Under the pieces are notes generated by a model, which worked only from the letters and a program-made list of their open reading frames with translations, had not been told where the DNA came from and ran no database searches. Shown here piece after piece: positions 20,222 through 28,929 of a stretch of 48,613 nucleotides of DNA. Source of the DNA: Corynebacterium sp. (GTDB lineage Bacteria > Actinomycetota > Actinomycetes > Mycobacteriales > Mycobacteriaceae); contig NZ_JAUNKC010000025.1 of NCBI RefSeq assembly GCF_030532965.1, forward strand, positions 1 to 48,613. The letters run 5' to 3'. Positions within the stretch are counted from its first letter, which is position 1. Every line of letters begins with the position of its first letter. The position numbers were made by a program, and so were the translations under genes.

Positions 20222-20770
20222 ATGAAAGCTTGGAAACGCAAAAAAGGGCTGTTCAGCCAACCGAAATACTCCTGCGTATTCGAACCGATCGAACGCGAGG
20301 TATTGGGGAACATAGCGGCCACCGTCGCCGACGCGCTCATGCACCGAGCCCAATCCGCGCCTAAGGACGAACTGGCCGAATTGGCGGGAATGCCCTCAGG
20401 GCATAAAGAAGCCCCCGCAGACCCGGCGCTGTTACGGCTCCTGCCAGATTTTGAACGAGACGGCGACGAGGAATACGACGGCGACAATTCCCTCTTGCGA
20501 TCCCTCCACGAATCGGACATCACCAAGGCGAAACTCATCAATCTCGCCATCCTAGGGGAGGCAGTCGGCCCCGATGGGTCGGTATCGGTGACCATCACGG
20601 AAGAACAAGCCCGAGCCTGGCTGATCGCGCTGAACGACATGCGGTTATTCCTCGCCGCCAGCGACGTGCCCGACGCTGAACACGCGGAAGACCGGGACAA
20701 CCTGGTGGAATGGCTGGCCTATAACCAAGAGTCCCTGCTCAGCGCGATGACAGGAGAGTACCCCTCGTGA
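20222..20770 (+). CDS. DUF2017 family protein
   Basis: A 182-residue cytoplasmic acidic protein. The arrangement directly after clpS and features such as the N-terminal FEPIEREVLGNIA and ITEEQARAWLIALNDMRLFLA segment match DUF2017, which follows clpS across actinobacteria (Rv1332 in M. tuberculosis). The function is unknown; constant linkage to clpS suggests a role in regulated proteolysis. One base separates it from clpS, and its stop overlaps the next start (GTGA). Confidence 0.85.
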   Translation: MKAWKRKKGLFSQPKYSCVFEPIEREVLGNIAATVADALMHRAQSAPKDELAELAGMPSGHKEAPADPALLRLLPDFERDGDEEYDGDNSLLRSLHESDITKAKLINLAILGEAVGPDGSVSVTITEEQARAWLIALNDMRLFLAASDVPDAEHAEDRDNLVEWLAYNQESLLSAMTGEYPS

Positions 20771-21732
20771 GCGGAACGCTTGACGACGTCCCCGGCATCC
20801 GAATCGGTCACCGCAGCCTGGGGGATACCGGCTGCACCGTCATAGTGCCGGAAACCCCCGCGATCTGCGCGGTCGACGTACGCGGCGGCGGGCCTGGTAC
20901 CCGCGAAACAGACCTTCTAGAACCGCACAACACGGTGCAGCACGTCCACGCGATCACGCTTTCCGGCGGTTCCGCCTACGGCTTGGCGGCGACCGACGGG
21001 GTTATGACCCTATTGGAGAAATCGGGGATCGGCTTCCCGGTATTGGGGAAATCCGTGCCCGGCCCGATTGTCCCAATAGTGCCCGCCGCGGTGATCTTCG
21101 ACCTCTTGGTTGGGGATGCGGACAATCGCCCTTCCGCCGCCGATGGGTACCAGGCGGCGGAAGCGGCGCTGAACGGGGTGGCGTCGAAAAGCAATGGCAG
21201 CATTGGGGCGGGCTGTGGGGCGACTGCCGGTAAACTGCGGGGCGGCTTCGGGCAGGCGTCGACCCGTATTGGGGAATGGGTGGTCGCTGCGGCGATCGTC
21301 GCCAACCCCGTCGGCGACATTATTAATCCCGACACCGGGGCGCTGTGGGCGCGGCCGGACATGCGGGTGGATCCGGCGGCGTACCGCGCGCTGCCGCCGC
21401 ACACCGCGCAGCTGAACACAACCATTGGTGTGCTCGCTACCAACGCGCCGATCACCGTGGCTCAGGCGAAACGACTCGCAATCGCCGGGCACGACGGGAT
21501 CGCCTGGGCGGTGCGGCCCGCCCACAGTCCACTCGACGGCGACACACTTTTCGCGCTGTCGACCACGCCGGACCCCGTCGGCGTCGATATCGACACTATG
21601 CGGCAGCTGTCCCACGCCGCCGCCACCGTGGTATCCGACGCTATCATTACGGCGGTAGCCTCCGCCGAACCCGGCTACGGGTTAACTACCCTCAACGAGC
21701 TTTTCGACGACACCACGAAAGTCCACCCATGA
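20767..21732 (+). CDS. P1 (DmpA/NylC-type) self-processing peptidase
   Basis: A 321-residue N-terminal-nucleophile hydrolase. Family features are VPGIRIGH at the N-terminus, TLSGGSAYGL and the self-cleavage site QLN-TTIGVLATNA, where Asn217/Thr218 would be cut to free Thr218 as nucleophile. Homologues cleave aminopeptides or amide oligomers; the natural substrate is unknown (Rv1333 is the positional mycobacterial counterpart). The start overlaps DUF2017 and the stop overlaps the rhomboid ATG, so the genes are translationally coupled. The gene holds three copies of the local ATTGGGG motif in differing frames. Confidence 0.85.
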   Translation: MSGTLDDVPGIRIGHRSLGDTGCTVIVPETPAICAVDVRGGGPGTRETDLLEPHNTVQHVHAITLSGGSAYGLAATDGVMTLLEKSGIGFPVLGKSVPGPIVPIVPAAVIFDLLVGDADNRPSAADGYQAAEAALNGVASKSNGSIGAGCGATAGKLRGGFGQASTRIGEWVVAAAIVANPVGDIINPDTGALWARPDMRVDPAAYRALPPHTAQLNTTIGVLATNAPITVAQAKRLAIAGHDGIAWAVRPAHSPLDGDTLFALSTTPDPVGVDIDTMRQLSHAAATVVSDAIITAVASAEPGYGLTTLNELFDDTTKVHP

Positions 21733-22337
21733 CGCAACCAACCCGCGGCGGCATCACAACCGCCCTAAGCTTCGCCATTGGATACACCCTCATCATCTGG
21801 GCGGTGCACATCATCAACGCCTCCGTATTCAGCAATCACCTCGCCTACTTCGGCATCCGGCCGCTTGACCCGGCCACCCTGTGGCATATTGTCACCTCCC
21901 CGCTGATCCACGGCAGCTTCAACCACCTGATAGCCAATACCGTGCCCGGGGCAGTGTTCTCGTTTCTTATCGGATGGTCCGGAGCCCGGGTCTATTGGGA
22001 AGTCACGCTCATCACGATGGCGATTGGTGGGATCGGCGTGTGGTTCACCGGTGGTGTTGGCACAACCCATATTGGGGCATCGGGGTTGATTTACGGTTGG
22101 CTGGCCTACCTGATTATTCGAGGCATTTTCAACCGCAGCCTCAACCAAGTCCTATTGGGGTTTGTGCTTGCTGTTGCGTACTCCGGACTGGTGTGGGGAG
22201 TGCTGCCAGGTGAGCCCGGTGTCAGCTGGCAGGCCCACCTATTCGGCGCTATTGGGGGAATGGTCGCTGGAGCGTTCATAACCTCCGACGACCCGCCAGC
22301 GCTGCAAGCAAAACGTGCGGCGGCGGGGCGTCGATAA
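21729..22337 (+). CDS. Rhomboid-family intramembrane serine protease
   Basis: A 202-residue, six-helix membrane protein. Catalytic Ser118 in GASG and His170 (SWQAHLFGAIGG) form the dyad, with the HGSFNHLIAN stretch (61-70) supplying the oxyanion histidine and asparagine. It cleaves transmembrane substrates. The ATG at 21729 overlaps the preceding stop (ATGA); the longer open frame upstream is only an overlap artefact. It corresponds by position to Rv1337. A terminator follows. Confidence 0.9.
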   Translation: MTQPTRGGITTALSFAIGYTLIIWAVHIINASVFSNHLAYFGIRPLDPATLWHIVTSPLIHGSFNHLIANTVPGAVFSFLIGWSGARVYWEVTLITMAIGGIGVWFTGGVGTTHIGASGLIYGWLAYLIIRGIFNRSLNQVLLGFVLAVAYSGLVWGVLPGEPGVSWQAHLFGAIGGMVAGAFITSDDPPALQAKRAAAGRR

Positions 22338-22341
22338 GCAA

Positions 22342-22371
22342 AAACACCAGCACACGGCTGGTGTTTCGTTG
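22342..22371 (+). terminator. Terminator of the clpS-rhomboid operon
   Basis: AAACACCAGC pairs with GCTGGTGTTT around a 4-5 base loop, followed by CGTTGTC. Confidence 0.8.
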
Positions 22372-22375
22372 TCTC

Positions 22376-23215
22376 CTAGAGGTGGCGACTCAAAATCTTA
22401 GCGACCTCGTCGTTGCCTCGGTGCGTTAAGTGAGTCGTAATATTGTACGGCTCGGTAGAATTATCCAAAATCCCGGCAACCCACCGCTGATTCTGCGGGG
22501 CGCACATATCATGCCCAGTAGTTTCCGGCTCAATATTGATCCAATCCGAACCCGTAGCCGCAGCCGACTGCCGCTGCCAATCGTGAGCAGCATTCAACGC
22601 CGACCGTACCGCGCCCACCGGAATCACCGGGGCAGGCGCATTATTGATATGGAACGGGCAGGTCTCACCATGCGGACCCACCATTGCCGGGTAGCTCACG
22701 AAAGATACCCGAGCGTTAGGGGCTGCAGCCTTAATACGGCCGACCTGTGCGCGCATTTCGTCGACGAAGTTCTTCGACTGGATGTGATACAAACCAGGTG
22801 CCTTCCACGTGTCATTGACACCGATCTGAATCAACACATTCGTTGTCGCAGGAGTCAGCTGATTCTGATTGAGTGCGGTATCAACTTGCTTCTTCAAGCT
22901 CTTATTGGAATCGATAGGGGCGTACGCAACCGCGCCGGTGCAGGCGAAATCCTCTACCTTGCCGCCAATTTCCCGCTGCAACGACGCCGCAATCCGGCTT
23001 TCGCCGCGGGGGCACCGCCAATCCCCAGGCGCGTTCTTCGTGGCTTTACCCGGCCCCTGGAAAATCTCCGCCCACAAAAATGTCGGATTCGCCAAAACCG
23101 AATCACCAAACATAACGACATTTTTTTCCTGGGCGACCGCCATCGGGCCCGCCACTACCGAACTAAACCCAGCCACAACTGCGGATATCGCAGCCACAAA
23201 CCGACGAGACTTCAT
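22376..23215 (-). CDS. Secreted SGNH/GDSL hydrolase
   Basis: A 279-residue protein. A signal peptide (MKSRRFVAAISAVVAGFSSVVAGPMAVA) is followed by an SGNH-fold esterase with the nucleophile Ser39 in FGDS, the GVND block and the C-terminal HLTHRGND carrying the catalytic His/Asp. Four cysteines suggest disulfides after export. It is probably a lipase or esterase acting on envelope lipids or host substrates. The ATG at 23215 has GAGGT upstream; the longer open frame would place the signal peptide inside the protein. Transcribed away from murI. Confidence 0.88.
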   Translation of the reverse strand: MKSRRFVAAISAVVAGFSSVVAGPMAVAQEKNVVMFGDSVLANPTFLWAEIFQGPGKATKNAPGDWRCPRGESRIAASLQREIGGKVEDFACTGAVAYAPIDSNKSLKKQVDTALNQNQLTPATTNVLIQIGVNDTWKAPGLYHIQSKNFVDEMRAQVGRIKAAAPNARVSFVSYPAMVGPHGETCPFHINNAPAPVIPVGAVRSALNAAHDWQRQSAAATGSDWINIEPETTGHDMCAPQNQRWVAGILDNSTEPYNITTHLTHRGNDEVAKILSRHL

Positions 23216-23346
23216 AACAACCGACCTCTCATTGGGGAAACCTAGACCCATCAAGACTAATACAAATAGATAAATAGTCCATAGCAAACGAAACGTTACA
23301 TCCGGCAATTCCCCAATAGGGGAGAAAATCACTACCATTGGGGAAC

Positions 23347-24165
23347 GTGACAACCCCAGCGCAAACCCCCCACAATGCCCCCATCGGGATTTTCGACTCC
23401 GGAGTCGGCGGACTGACCGTCGCACGAACCATCATGGAGCAACTCCCCAATGAGTCCATCTCCTACATTGGGGACACCGCCAACGGCCCCTACGGCCCAC
23501 TGCCGATCGCTGAAGTCCGCAATCATGCGCTCAATATCGCCGACGAACTCGTCGAACGCGGCTGCAAAATGATCGTCATAGCCTGCAACACAGCCTCTTC
23601 CGCCTGCTTACGTGATGCCCGCGAACGTTACGACGTACCCGTCATCGAGGTTATCCAACCCGCGGTACGACGCGCGATCGCAACAACCCGAAACGGAAAA
23701 ATAGGCATCATCGGCACCGAAGGGACAGTCAACTCCGGCGCATACCAAGACCTGTTCGCAGTCAACCCAAACGTCACCGCGTACGCCCAAGCCTGCCCCC
23801 GCTTCGTCGACTTCGTCGAACGCGGAATAACCTCCGGCCGACAAATCCTAGGCGTTGCCCAAAGCTACGTAGAACCACTACAGGCCGCTGGCGTGGACAC
23901 GCTGGTATTGGGGTGCACCCATTACCCGTTGCTGTCCGGCGTCATCCAACTCGCTATTGGGGACCATGTGACACTAGTGTCCTCGGCTGAAGAAACCGCC
24001 AAAGACGTCCTCAAGGAACTCACCACCCACAATTTGCTTGCCGACGACACCGTAGCCCCCGTCAAAACCTTCGAATCCACCGGCGACCCCCACATGTTCG
24101 CCCAGCTTGCCGAACGTTTCCTGGGGCCGCATGTGACGCACGTCGAAAAGCTAAACCCGATGTAA
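23347..24165 (+). CDS. murI: Glutamate racemase
   Basis: A 272-residue enzyme converting L- to D-glutamate for peptidoglycan. The two catalytic cysteines are in VIACNTAS and LGCTHYP, with the N-terminal [13 protein letters not shown] typical of the family. A GTG start at 23347 is chosen, preceded by GGGGAG about 22 bp upstream and GGGGA two bases upstream; a TTG at 23338 is the alternative. The order murI - MBL hydrolase - rph - rdgB is the same as Rv1338-Rv1341. Confidence 0.93.
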   Translation: MTTPAQTPHNAPIGIFDSGVGGLTVARTIMEQLPNESISYIGDTANGPYGPLPIAEVRNHALNIADELVERGCKMIVIACNTASSACLRDARERYDVPVIEVIQPAVRRAIATTRNGKIGIIGTEGTVNSGAYQDLFAVNPNVTAYAQACPRFVDFVERGITSGRQILGVAQSYVEPLQAAGVDTLVLGCTHYPLLSGVIQLAIGDHVTLVSSAEETAKDVLKELTTHNLLADDTVAPVKTFESTGDPHMFAQLAERFLGPHVTHVEKLNPM

Positions 24166-24215
24166 TCCCCACCAAAAAAATTCCCTATTGGGGAAAAACA
24201 TGGGAAAGTAAGACC

Positions 24216-24983
24216 ATGAAGGTGATTGTATTAGGAAGCTCCGGCAGCGTAGCGGCGCCGACGAACCCAGCATCTGGCTACCTCATACAGCCCAACCATG
24301 GACCAAGCATCATCATGGACATGGGGCCAGGCGTGCTAGCAAAACTCCAACAACACCAAGACCCCAACGACGCCCACGTCATATTCTCCCACCTACACCC
24401 CGACCACTGCCTGGACTTCCCGTCATTGCTAGTGTGGCGGCGATACCATCCGACCCGGCCCGCACCAGCCCGAAACCTGTGTGCGGGGCCAATCGCAACT
24501 CCGGAACACCTCGGGCGGCTGAGCGCGGATAAGCCAGGCGAAATAGACGATATGTCGGACACATTCGCCTTCACCTATTGGGAAAACCACGTTTCCCAAT
24601 TATTCGACACGGTAACCATCACCCCATATCCAGCGATCCACCCCATCGAATCGTATTCACTTCGGATTACCGAAAATTCGACCGGAAAAACCATTGCCTA
24701 CTCCGGTGACACCGCATACACCGAAGAACTTATAGACTGCGCTCGTAACGCCGACATCTTCCTATGCGAAGCCACCTGGTGTGAATCCAGCACAAATAAA
24801 GCCGCCAATATGCACATGTGCGGAAACGAAGCCGGAACGATTGCAGCTAAAGCCCAGGCAAAAAAGCTGGTGCTTGTGCACATCCCACCGTGGGCAGATG
24901 CCGAAGCCGCGAAAAAAGCCGCGGCGCGACACTACGACGGGCCGATTGAAGTGGCGTATTCGGGGTTGGAATTGACGATCTAA
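24216..24983 (+). CDS. Metallo-beta-lactamase-fold hydrolase, Rv1339-like
   Basis: A 255-residue MBL-fold protein. The metal motif His59-x-His61-x-Asp63-His64 (SHLHPDH) is clear, and further ligands lie in IHPIES, SGDTAY and VHIPPW. The gene lies between murI and rph exactly as Rv1339 does in mycobacteria, which has been described as an atypical class II cAMP phosphodiesterase. In a GlxR-containing organism a cAMP role would be meaningful, but I infer it from position and fold only; an RNase Z-like activity is an alternative. Confidence 0.82.
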   Translation: MKVIVLGSSGSVAAPTNPASGYLIQPNHGPSIIMDMGPGVLAKLQQHQDPNDAHVIFSHLHPDHCLDFPSLLVWRRYHPTRPAPARNLCAGPIATPEHLGRLSADKPGEIDDMSDTFAFTYWENHVSQLFDTVTITPYPAIHPIESYSLRITENSTGKTIAYSGDTAYTEELIDCARNADIFLCEATWCESSTNKAANMHMCGNEAGTIAAKAQAKKLVLVHIPPWADAEAAKKAAARHYDGPIEVAYSGLELTI

Positions 24984-25022
24984 CTATTGGGGAAACGTCG
25001 GCAAGCACTAAAGTTAACAACT

Positions 25023-25751
25023 ATGACAGTTTTCACTCGTGCAGATGGCCGCGCCCCCGATCAACTTCGCCCAATACGGATCACTCGTGGCTTCACCACC
25101 AATCCGGCAGGTTCCGTACTAATCGAATACGGCAACACCCGAGTCATGTGTACCGCAAGCGTCGAAACCGGTGTTCCCCGATTCAAAAAAGACTCGGGTG
25201 AAGGGTGGCTAACCGCCGAATACTCAATGCTTCCTGCCGCCACACATGAGCGCATGCCGCGCGAATCCTTCAAAGGAAAAGTCAAAGGTCGCACCCACGA
25301 AATTTCCCGCCTGATCGGCCGAAGCCTACGCGCAGCGATTGACCTGACAGCATTGGGGGAAAACACAATTCAAATCGACTGCGATGTGTTGCAAGCAGAC
25401 GGCGGCACTCGAACAGCCTCAATCACAGGTGCCTACGTGGCATTGGCAGATGCCATCGCTTTTTTGAAAGACCAAGGCGTGGTGCCAGGGGAACCGCTTC
25501 TTCCTCCTGTGGCGGCCGTATCGGTGGGGATTCTTGATGGGCACACGTGCCTTGACCTGCCTTATGAAGAAGATTCACGAGCTGAAGTCGATATGAATGT
25601 GATCATGACTGCGGATGGAAAATTCGTAGAGATTCAAGGTACTGGCGAGCACGATACTTTTAGCAGACAACAGCTCAATGACATGCTGGATTACGCTGAG
25701 AAAGGTTGTAGGGAGTTAATTCAAGCCCAACTTAAGGCATTGGGGAAATGA
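25023..25751 (+). CDS. rph: Ribonuclease PH
   Basis: A 242-residue phosphorolytic 3'-5' exoribonuclease that trims tRNA 3' ends. Features are the N-terminal [13 protein letters not shown], the [19 protein letters not shown] core and [21 protein letters not shown]. The ATG at 25023 matches the family start; an upstream extension to 24987 is open but not needed. The stop overlaps the rdgB start (ATGATG). Confidence 0.94.
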   Translation: MTVFTRADGRAPDQLRPIRITRGFTTNPAGSVLIEYGNTRVMCTASVETGVPRFKKDSGEGWLTAEYSMLPAATHERMPRESFKGKVKGRTHEISRLIGRSLRAAIDLTALGENTIQIDCDVLQADGGTRTASITGAYVALADAIAFLKDQGVVPGEPLLPPVAAVSVGILDGHTCLDLPYEEDSRAEVDMNVIMTADGKFVEIQGTGEHDTFSRQQLNDMLDYAEKGCRELIQAQLKALGK

Positions 25752-26365
25752 TGGAGATACTGCTTGCTTCCAATAATGCGAAAAAGGCTCGTGAACTAGA
25801 AACCATATTGGCAGAGTTCGGTCTGTCTGGTGTCCAAGTAGTTTTACTTCGCGATGCTCCTGAGTATGCGGAACCTGTCGAGGATGGGCGAACTTTTGCG
25901 GATAATGCGCTTATTAAAGCCCGCGCAGGCGTCTCCAATACGGGGATGATTACGATTGCGGATGATTCCGGTCTTTCTGTTGAGGAATTAAATGGTTGTC
26001 CTGGTGTGCTATCCGCACGGTGGGCTGGCAATCATGGGGATGATGCCGCCAATAATTCCCTGCTATTGGAGCAAATGGCGCATGTTCCTGATGAGCGTAG
26101 GCAAGCGGCATTCGTGAGTGTGTGTGCGTTGATTTTCCCCAATGGGGAGGAGTATCTTGCTGAGGGGCGTTGGGACGGCTGGTTGCTGCGGGAGCCTCGA
26201 GGCGAAAACGGTTTTGGTTACGATCCACTGTTCGTCCCCAATGAGGAGGTTGAAAGTGGCACGATGCGCAGCAGTGCCCAGCTTTCCCCCAATGAGAAGA
26301 ATGCGGTCAGCCACCGTCGTAAAGCATTGCTCCAATTAGCGCCAATTATTGGGCAGCACCTTTAG
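25748..26365 (+). CDS. rdgB: XTP/dITP diphosphatase (non-canonical purine NTP pyrophosphatase)
   Basis: A 205-residue HAM1/RdgB protein that hydrolyses ITP, dITP and XTP to keep them out of nucleic acids. Seen: [14 protein letters not shown] at the start, [12 protein letters not shown], the [14 protein letters not shown] signature and [11 protein letters not shown] near the end. Two adjacent ATGs (25748, 25751) are possible starts. Overlaps rph, so they are co-translated. Confidence 0.94.
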   Translation: MMEILLASNNAKKARELETILAEFGLSGVQVVLLRDAPEYAEPVEDGRTFADNALIKARAGVSNTGMITIADDSGLSVEELNGCPGVLSARWAGNHGDDAANNSLLLEQMAHVPDERRQAAFVSVCALIFPNGEEYLAEGRWDGWLLREPRGENGFGYDPLFVPNEEVESGTMRSSAQLSPNEKNAVSHRRKALLQLAPIIGQHL

Positions 26366-26390
26366 GCCGAGAACGTTTATTCTCGGCCTA
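26364..26390. terminator. Bidirectional terminator between rdgB and the HNH gene
   Basis: TAGGCCGAGAA pairs with TTCTCGGCCTA in a perfect 11-bp stem. The two convergent stop codons lie inside the stem arms themselves. Confidence 0.85.
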
Positions 26391-27563
26391 TTCTGCGGAA
26401 TTGGTGTCGAAGTAGCGTTTGGCTTGTTCGAATGCCCCGTATCGGACGATGGGCGCCCGGTTGTGTCTTAAGGGCTCGTTTGGTTTTCGTCGATACCCTA
26501 TTCGGCCGGTTACGGGGTCTTTTTCTATTCGGCCGTTTTTGGGTTTGGTGGGGTCGTCGTCGTTTTCTTTATTGTGGCGAAGGCATAAGGGCACCAGATT
26601 CGGTAGGTCGGTGACGCCTCCGGCGGCGTAGGCTTCGATGTGGTGGATTTGGCAGTATCGGGCGGGGATTCGGCAGTCGGGGTGGGCGCAGATGGGGTGT
26701 GCGTTGCTGAGGATTAGTCGTTGTGCGTCGGTTGCTTGTCGTGCGCGGATTTCGATGGGTGGGGTGAATTCTAGCTGGTTGTTTGGGTTTTTGTAGGCTA
26801 CGGTGGCCCAGCCGAGTGGTTCGAGCATGGCATTGGAGAATTCGACCGGATCGATAATCGTGCCGTCGGTGGTTGCGTATTTTCCGTCGTGGTTGTTTAG
26901 TTGCCAGGGGTGGCAGATGGTGACGAAGGGCCGGTATCGGAAGTCGTGGGGGTTGGGGTTTGGGTCGGTGGCAGGTTGGCTGTGTTCGATGATGCGTTTG
27001 GTGATGATGTGCGCGTATGCTTCGGCGATGCTGGTGGCGTGGCCTTGGTGGAAGGTTGCTTTGGCTTCGTCGTCGATAAGGCTGCGGATGCGGGCTAGGT
27101 CGGCGGCGGGTGCTTTGATGTTGAGATATGCTTTGCCGTCGCAGTCGGCGCTGTGGCTGAAGCGGGCCCAGTCGGCGCGGGGCCGGTTTGCTTTAGCCTT
27201 GTTGTGCTGTGCGACGATGGCGGCCAGGTGTTCGGTAAGTTCCGTTAGCGATGCGGTGGTCGCGTAGTCGACTGATTGGTGAAAGAACTCGTTGGGGTCG
27301 ATGTCGAGATTGGAGAGTTTTCGGCAGAATCGCCCAATGGTGGCGATGGTGTCCATGGTGAGCTGGGCGTGCCCCATGTCCGCTAACTGTTCGGCGGAAA
27401 AGTAGGTGGCGTTGCGTAAAAGTTGGGTTGCTGCGTTCTGGGTGATGCCAAGTTGCTGCGCGAGACGCTCTGGTTTGGGTTTTGCCCCCTTGATTTCCGC
27501 AAGGATGCCTGCGCTGGCCCGGGTGGCCGCGGCGTAGGCGTCGAGAAGCGGAGTGGGGTTCAT
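26388..27563 (-). CDS. DUF222-type HNH endonuclease-like protein
   Basis: A 391-residue protein from the ATG at 27563 (a TTG at 27593 would add ten residues). The N-terminal half is the DUF222 region; the C-terminal part has an HNH motif with zinc-type cysteines (CAHPDCRIPARYCQIHHIEAYAAGG...LVPLCLRHNKEN). Such proteins are numerous in corynebacteria and mycobacteria and are often tied to small repetitive mobile elements, but their activity is largely unknown. It interrupts the otherwise mycobacteria-like gene order between rdgB and DUF3817, which suggests insertion. Confidence 0.82.
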   Translation of the reverse strand: MNPTPLLDAYAAATRASAGILAEIKGAKPKPERLAQQLGITQNAATQLLRNATYFSAEQLADMGHAQLTMDTIATIGRFCRKLSNLDIDPNEFFHQSVDYATTASLTELTEHLAAIVAQHNKAKANRPRADWARFSHSADCDGKAYLNIKAPAADLARIRSLIDDEAKATFHQGHATSIAEAYAHIITKRIIEHSQPATDPNPNPHDFRYRPFVTICHPWQLNNHDGKYATTDGTIIDPVEFSNAMLEPLGWATVAYKNPNNQLEFTPPIEIRARQATDAQRLILSNAHPICAHPDCRIPARYCQIHHIEAYAAGGVTDLPNLVPLCLRHNKENDDDPTKPKNGRIEKDPVTGRIGYRRKPNEPLRHNRAPIVRYGAFEQAKRYFDTNSAE

Positions 27564-27643
27564 ACCCTGCAGCCTATGCTTTTCGACGCCCAACTGACAA
27601 GGTATTTTCCCTGTTAAAGGGGATATCTCACAACAGGGAACCG

Positions 27644-27692
27644 ATTGGGGTATTGACTGAGTCTAACTATTGGGGACTTGTATTTCCCCAAT
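27644..27692. repeat. Inverted pair of the ATTGGGG motif
   Basis: CTATTGGGG (27667-27675) and CCCCAATAG (27686-27694) form a perfect inverted pair around a 10-base loop; another ATTGGGG lies at 27644. The pair ends at the stop codon of the DUF3817 gene and could end transcription there, though no T run follows. Confidence 0.7.
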
Positions 27693-27694
27693 AG

Positions 27695-28042
27695 CTAGGA
27701 AACGTTGAGCTGGAATTTTTCGGTAACTTCATCCCGCCGCCACTTTTCGACGAAGAAGGACAGGAACGGGATGCATCCAGCAAGCGCGGTGACCACCCAG
27801 CGCAATGGAGGCCAGAGGGCTTTGGTGCCGAGGTTAAGGGTGGCGATGAGGTAGATGATGTAGAACAGCCCGTGGACTTGCCCAATATAGTGCATCCATT
27901 GGGGAACCGAAATCCCCAATAGGTATTCGGCGATCATACGGGCGGTAAGGATCAGCAGCCACACGCCTGTAACCCAGGCGGAGATGGAGAAGAAGGTGAG
28001 TGCGGTTTTTACTCGTTTTTTGCGTTCGGGGTGGATGGTCAT
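27695..28042 (-). CDS. DUF3817 integral membrane protein
   Basis: A 115-residue protein with three predicted membrane helices and the family segment WMHYIGQVHGLFYIIYLIATL. The function is unknown. It is found near rdgB in related actinobacteria (Rv1342c by position). The ATG overlaps the stop of the next upstream gene on this strand (ATGA). An internal inverted pair of ATTGGGG (27898-27920) lies within the coding sequence. Confidence 0.82.
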   Translation of the reverse strand: MTIHPERKKRVKTALTFFSISAWVTGVWLLILTARMIAEYLLGISVPQWMHYIGQVHGLFYIIYLIATLNLGTKALWPPLRWVVTALAGCIPFLSFFVEKWRRDEVTEKFQLNVS

Positions 28043-28452
28043 TGGGGGTCTCCTTGTAGGTGGGTCGTTCGTCGGCGGGGTTGATTTTGTTGATTGTATT
28101 CCTCGATTGTGAGTTGTTTTCTCTGCGGGAGGAAATCCTCGTCGATCATGTCGCTTGGGGCGTCGTGGATAGTGAATTGTTCCGTCTCATCGGCTTGTTC
28201 TGCTTCGAATGCCCGTTTTTCGTTTTCGTATGCCATGAATTTTTTGTAGGCGTAGACGAAGAAGAGTCCGAAGAATGGCCATTGGAGGGCGTAGCCTAAG
28301 TTTTGGAAAGTGCCGCTTCCGGATTGGAACCGCGTCCATTGCCACCATGCGAGTGCGAGGGTGCAGGTGATGAGTATGGCAAGGAAGATGATGTGCCACG
28401 CTTTGACTTTGAGTTTCTTGACCGGGCGAGGGGTTTCTTCGTTGGTACTCAC
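28039..28452 (-). CDS. Small actinobacterial membrane protein of unknown function
   Basis: A 137-residue protein from the GTG at 28452, preceded by AAGGCTT. Residues about 17-40 and 52-70 form two membrane helices (HIIFLAILITCTLALAWW; ALQWPFFGLFFVYAY), followed by a charged C-terminal tail (EAEQADETEQ...). By position it corresponds to Rv1343c (lprD) of mycobacteria, but I see no convincing lipobox. It is translated together with DUF3817. Confidence 0.68.
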   Translation of the reverse strand: MSTNEETPRPVKKLKVKAWHIIFLAILITCTLALAWWQWTRFQSGSGTFQNLGYALQWPFFGLFFVYAYKKFMAYENEKRAFEAEQADETEQFTIHDAPSDMIDEDFLPQRKQLTIEEYNQQNQPRRRTTHLQGDPQ

Positions 28453-28536
28453 AAGCCTTAAGGATACCGTGTTGCGCAAATCGCCCTTGCTGATTTGTGT
28501 TTGGCAGGGGGGTTGGTTGTAGAATGCATAGGGCAA

Positions 28537-28622
28537 GCGCCCGTGGCGAAATTGGCAGACGCGCTGGATTTAGGTTCCAGTGTCTTAGTGACGTGGGAGT
28601 TCAAGTCTCCCCGGGCGCACCA
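28537..28622 (+). tRNA. tRNA-Leu (anticodon UAG)
   Basis: A complete class II tRNA: acceptor stem GCGCCCG pairs with CGGGCGC, the D arm contains the usual TGGCAGACGC, the anticodon arm is CTGGA-TTTAGGT-TCCAG giving anticodon UAG, a long variable arm follows, and the T arm contains GTTCAAGTC. The CCA end is encoded. It reads CUA-type leucine codons. Confidence 0.97.
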
Positions 28623-28664
28623 ACAACAAAAGCACTTCCCCAATGGGAAGTGCTTTTGTTGTTA
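28622..28664 (+). terminator. Very long perfect hairpin after tRNA-Leu
   Basis: A 19-bp perfect stem starting AACAACAAAAGCACTTCCC (28622-28640) with loop CAAT and its exact complement (28645-28663). It contains CCCCAAT, a copy of the local motif, at its tip. It starts at the last base of the tRNA and probably terminates it; the stem ends in TTTTGTTGTT. Confidence 0.9.
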
Positions 28665-28929
28665 GCACATTTGGGGGTGTTGTTGCGTTTGATTTGCGTA
28701 CTTTGAATTTCCCCAATAGGGGGGATAGGTGACATGACCAGCAATTGTGTGAAACGGTGAGAAAAATGAAAATTTTTTCATGATGTATTTGCGCACGATT
28801 GATTGCGTTTGGATACAGTTAGTCACTGTATCGTTATGTTTCAATTTGAAAAACAGTGGTCACCCAAACCTATTGCGCAAAATTGAAAGTAATGATCGTT
28901 ATTAATCTAACGTTAAGAAAAGGCTGGTC

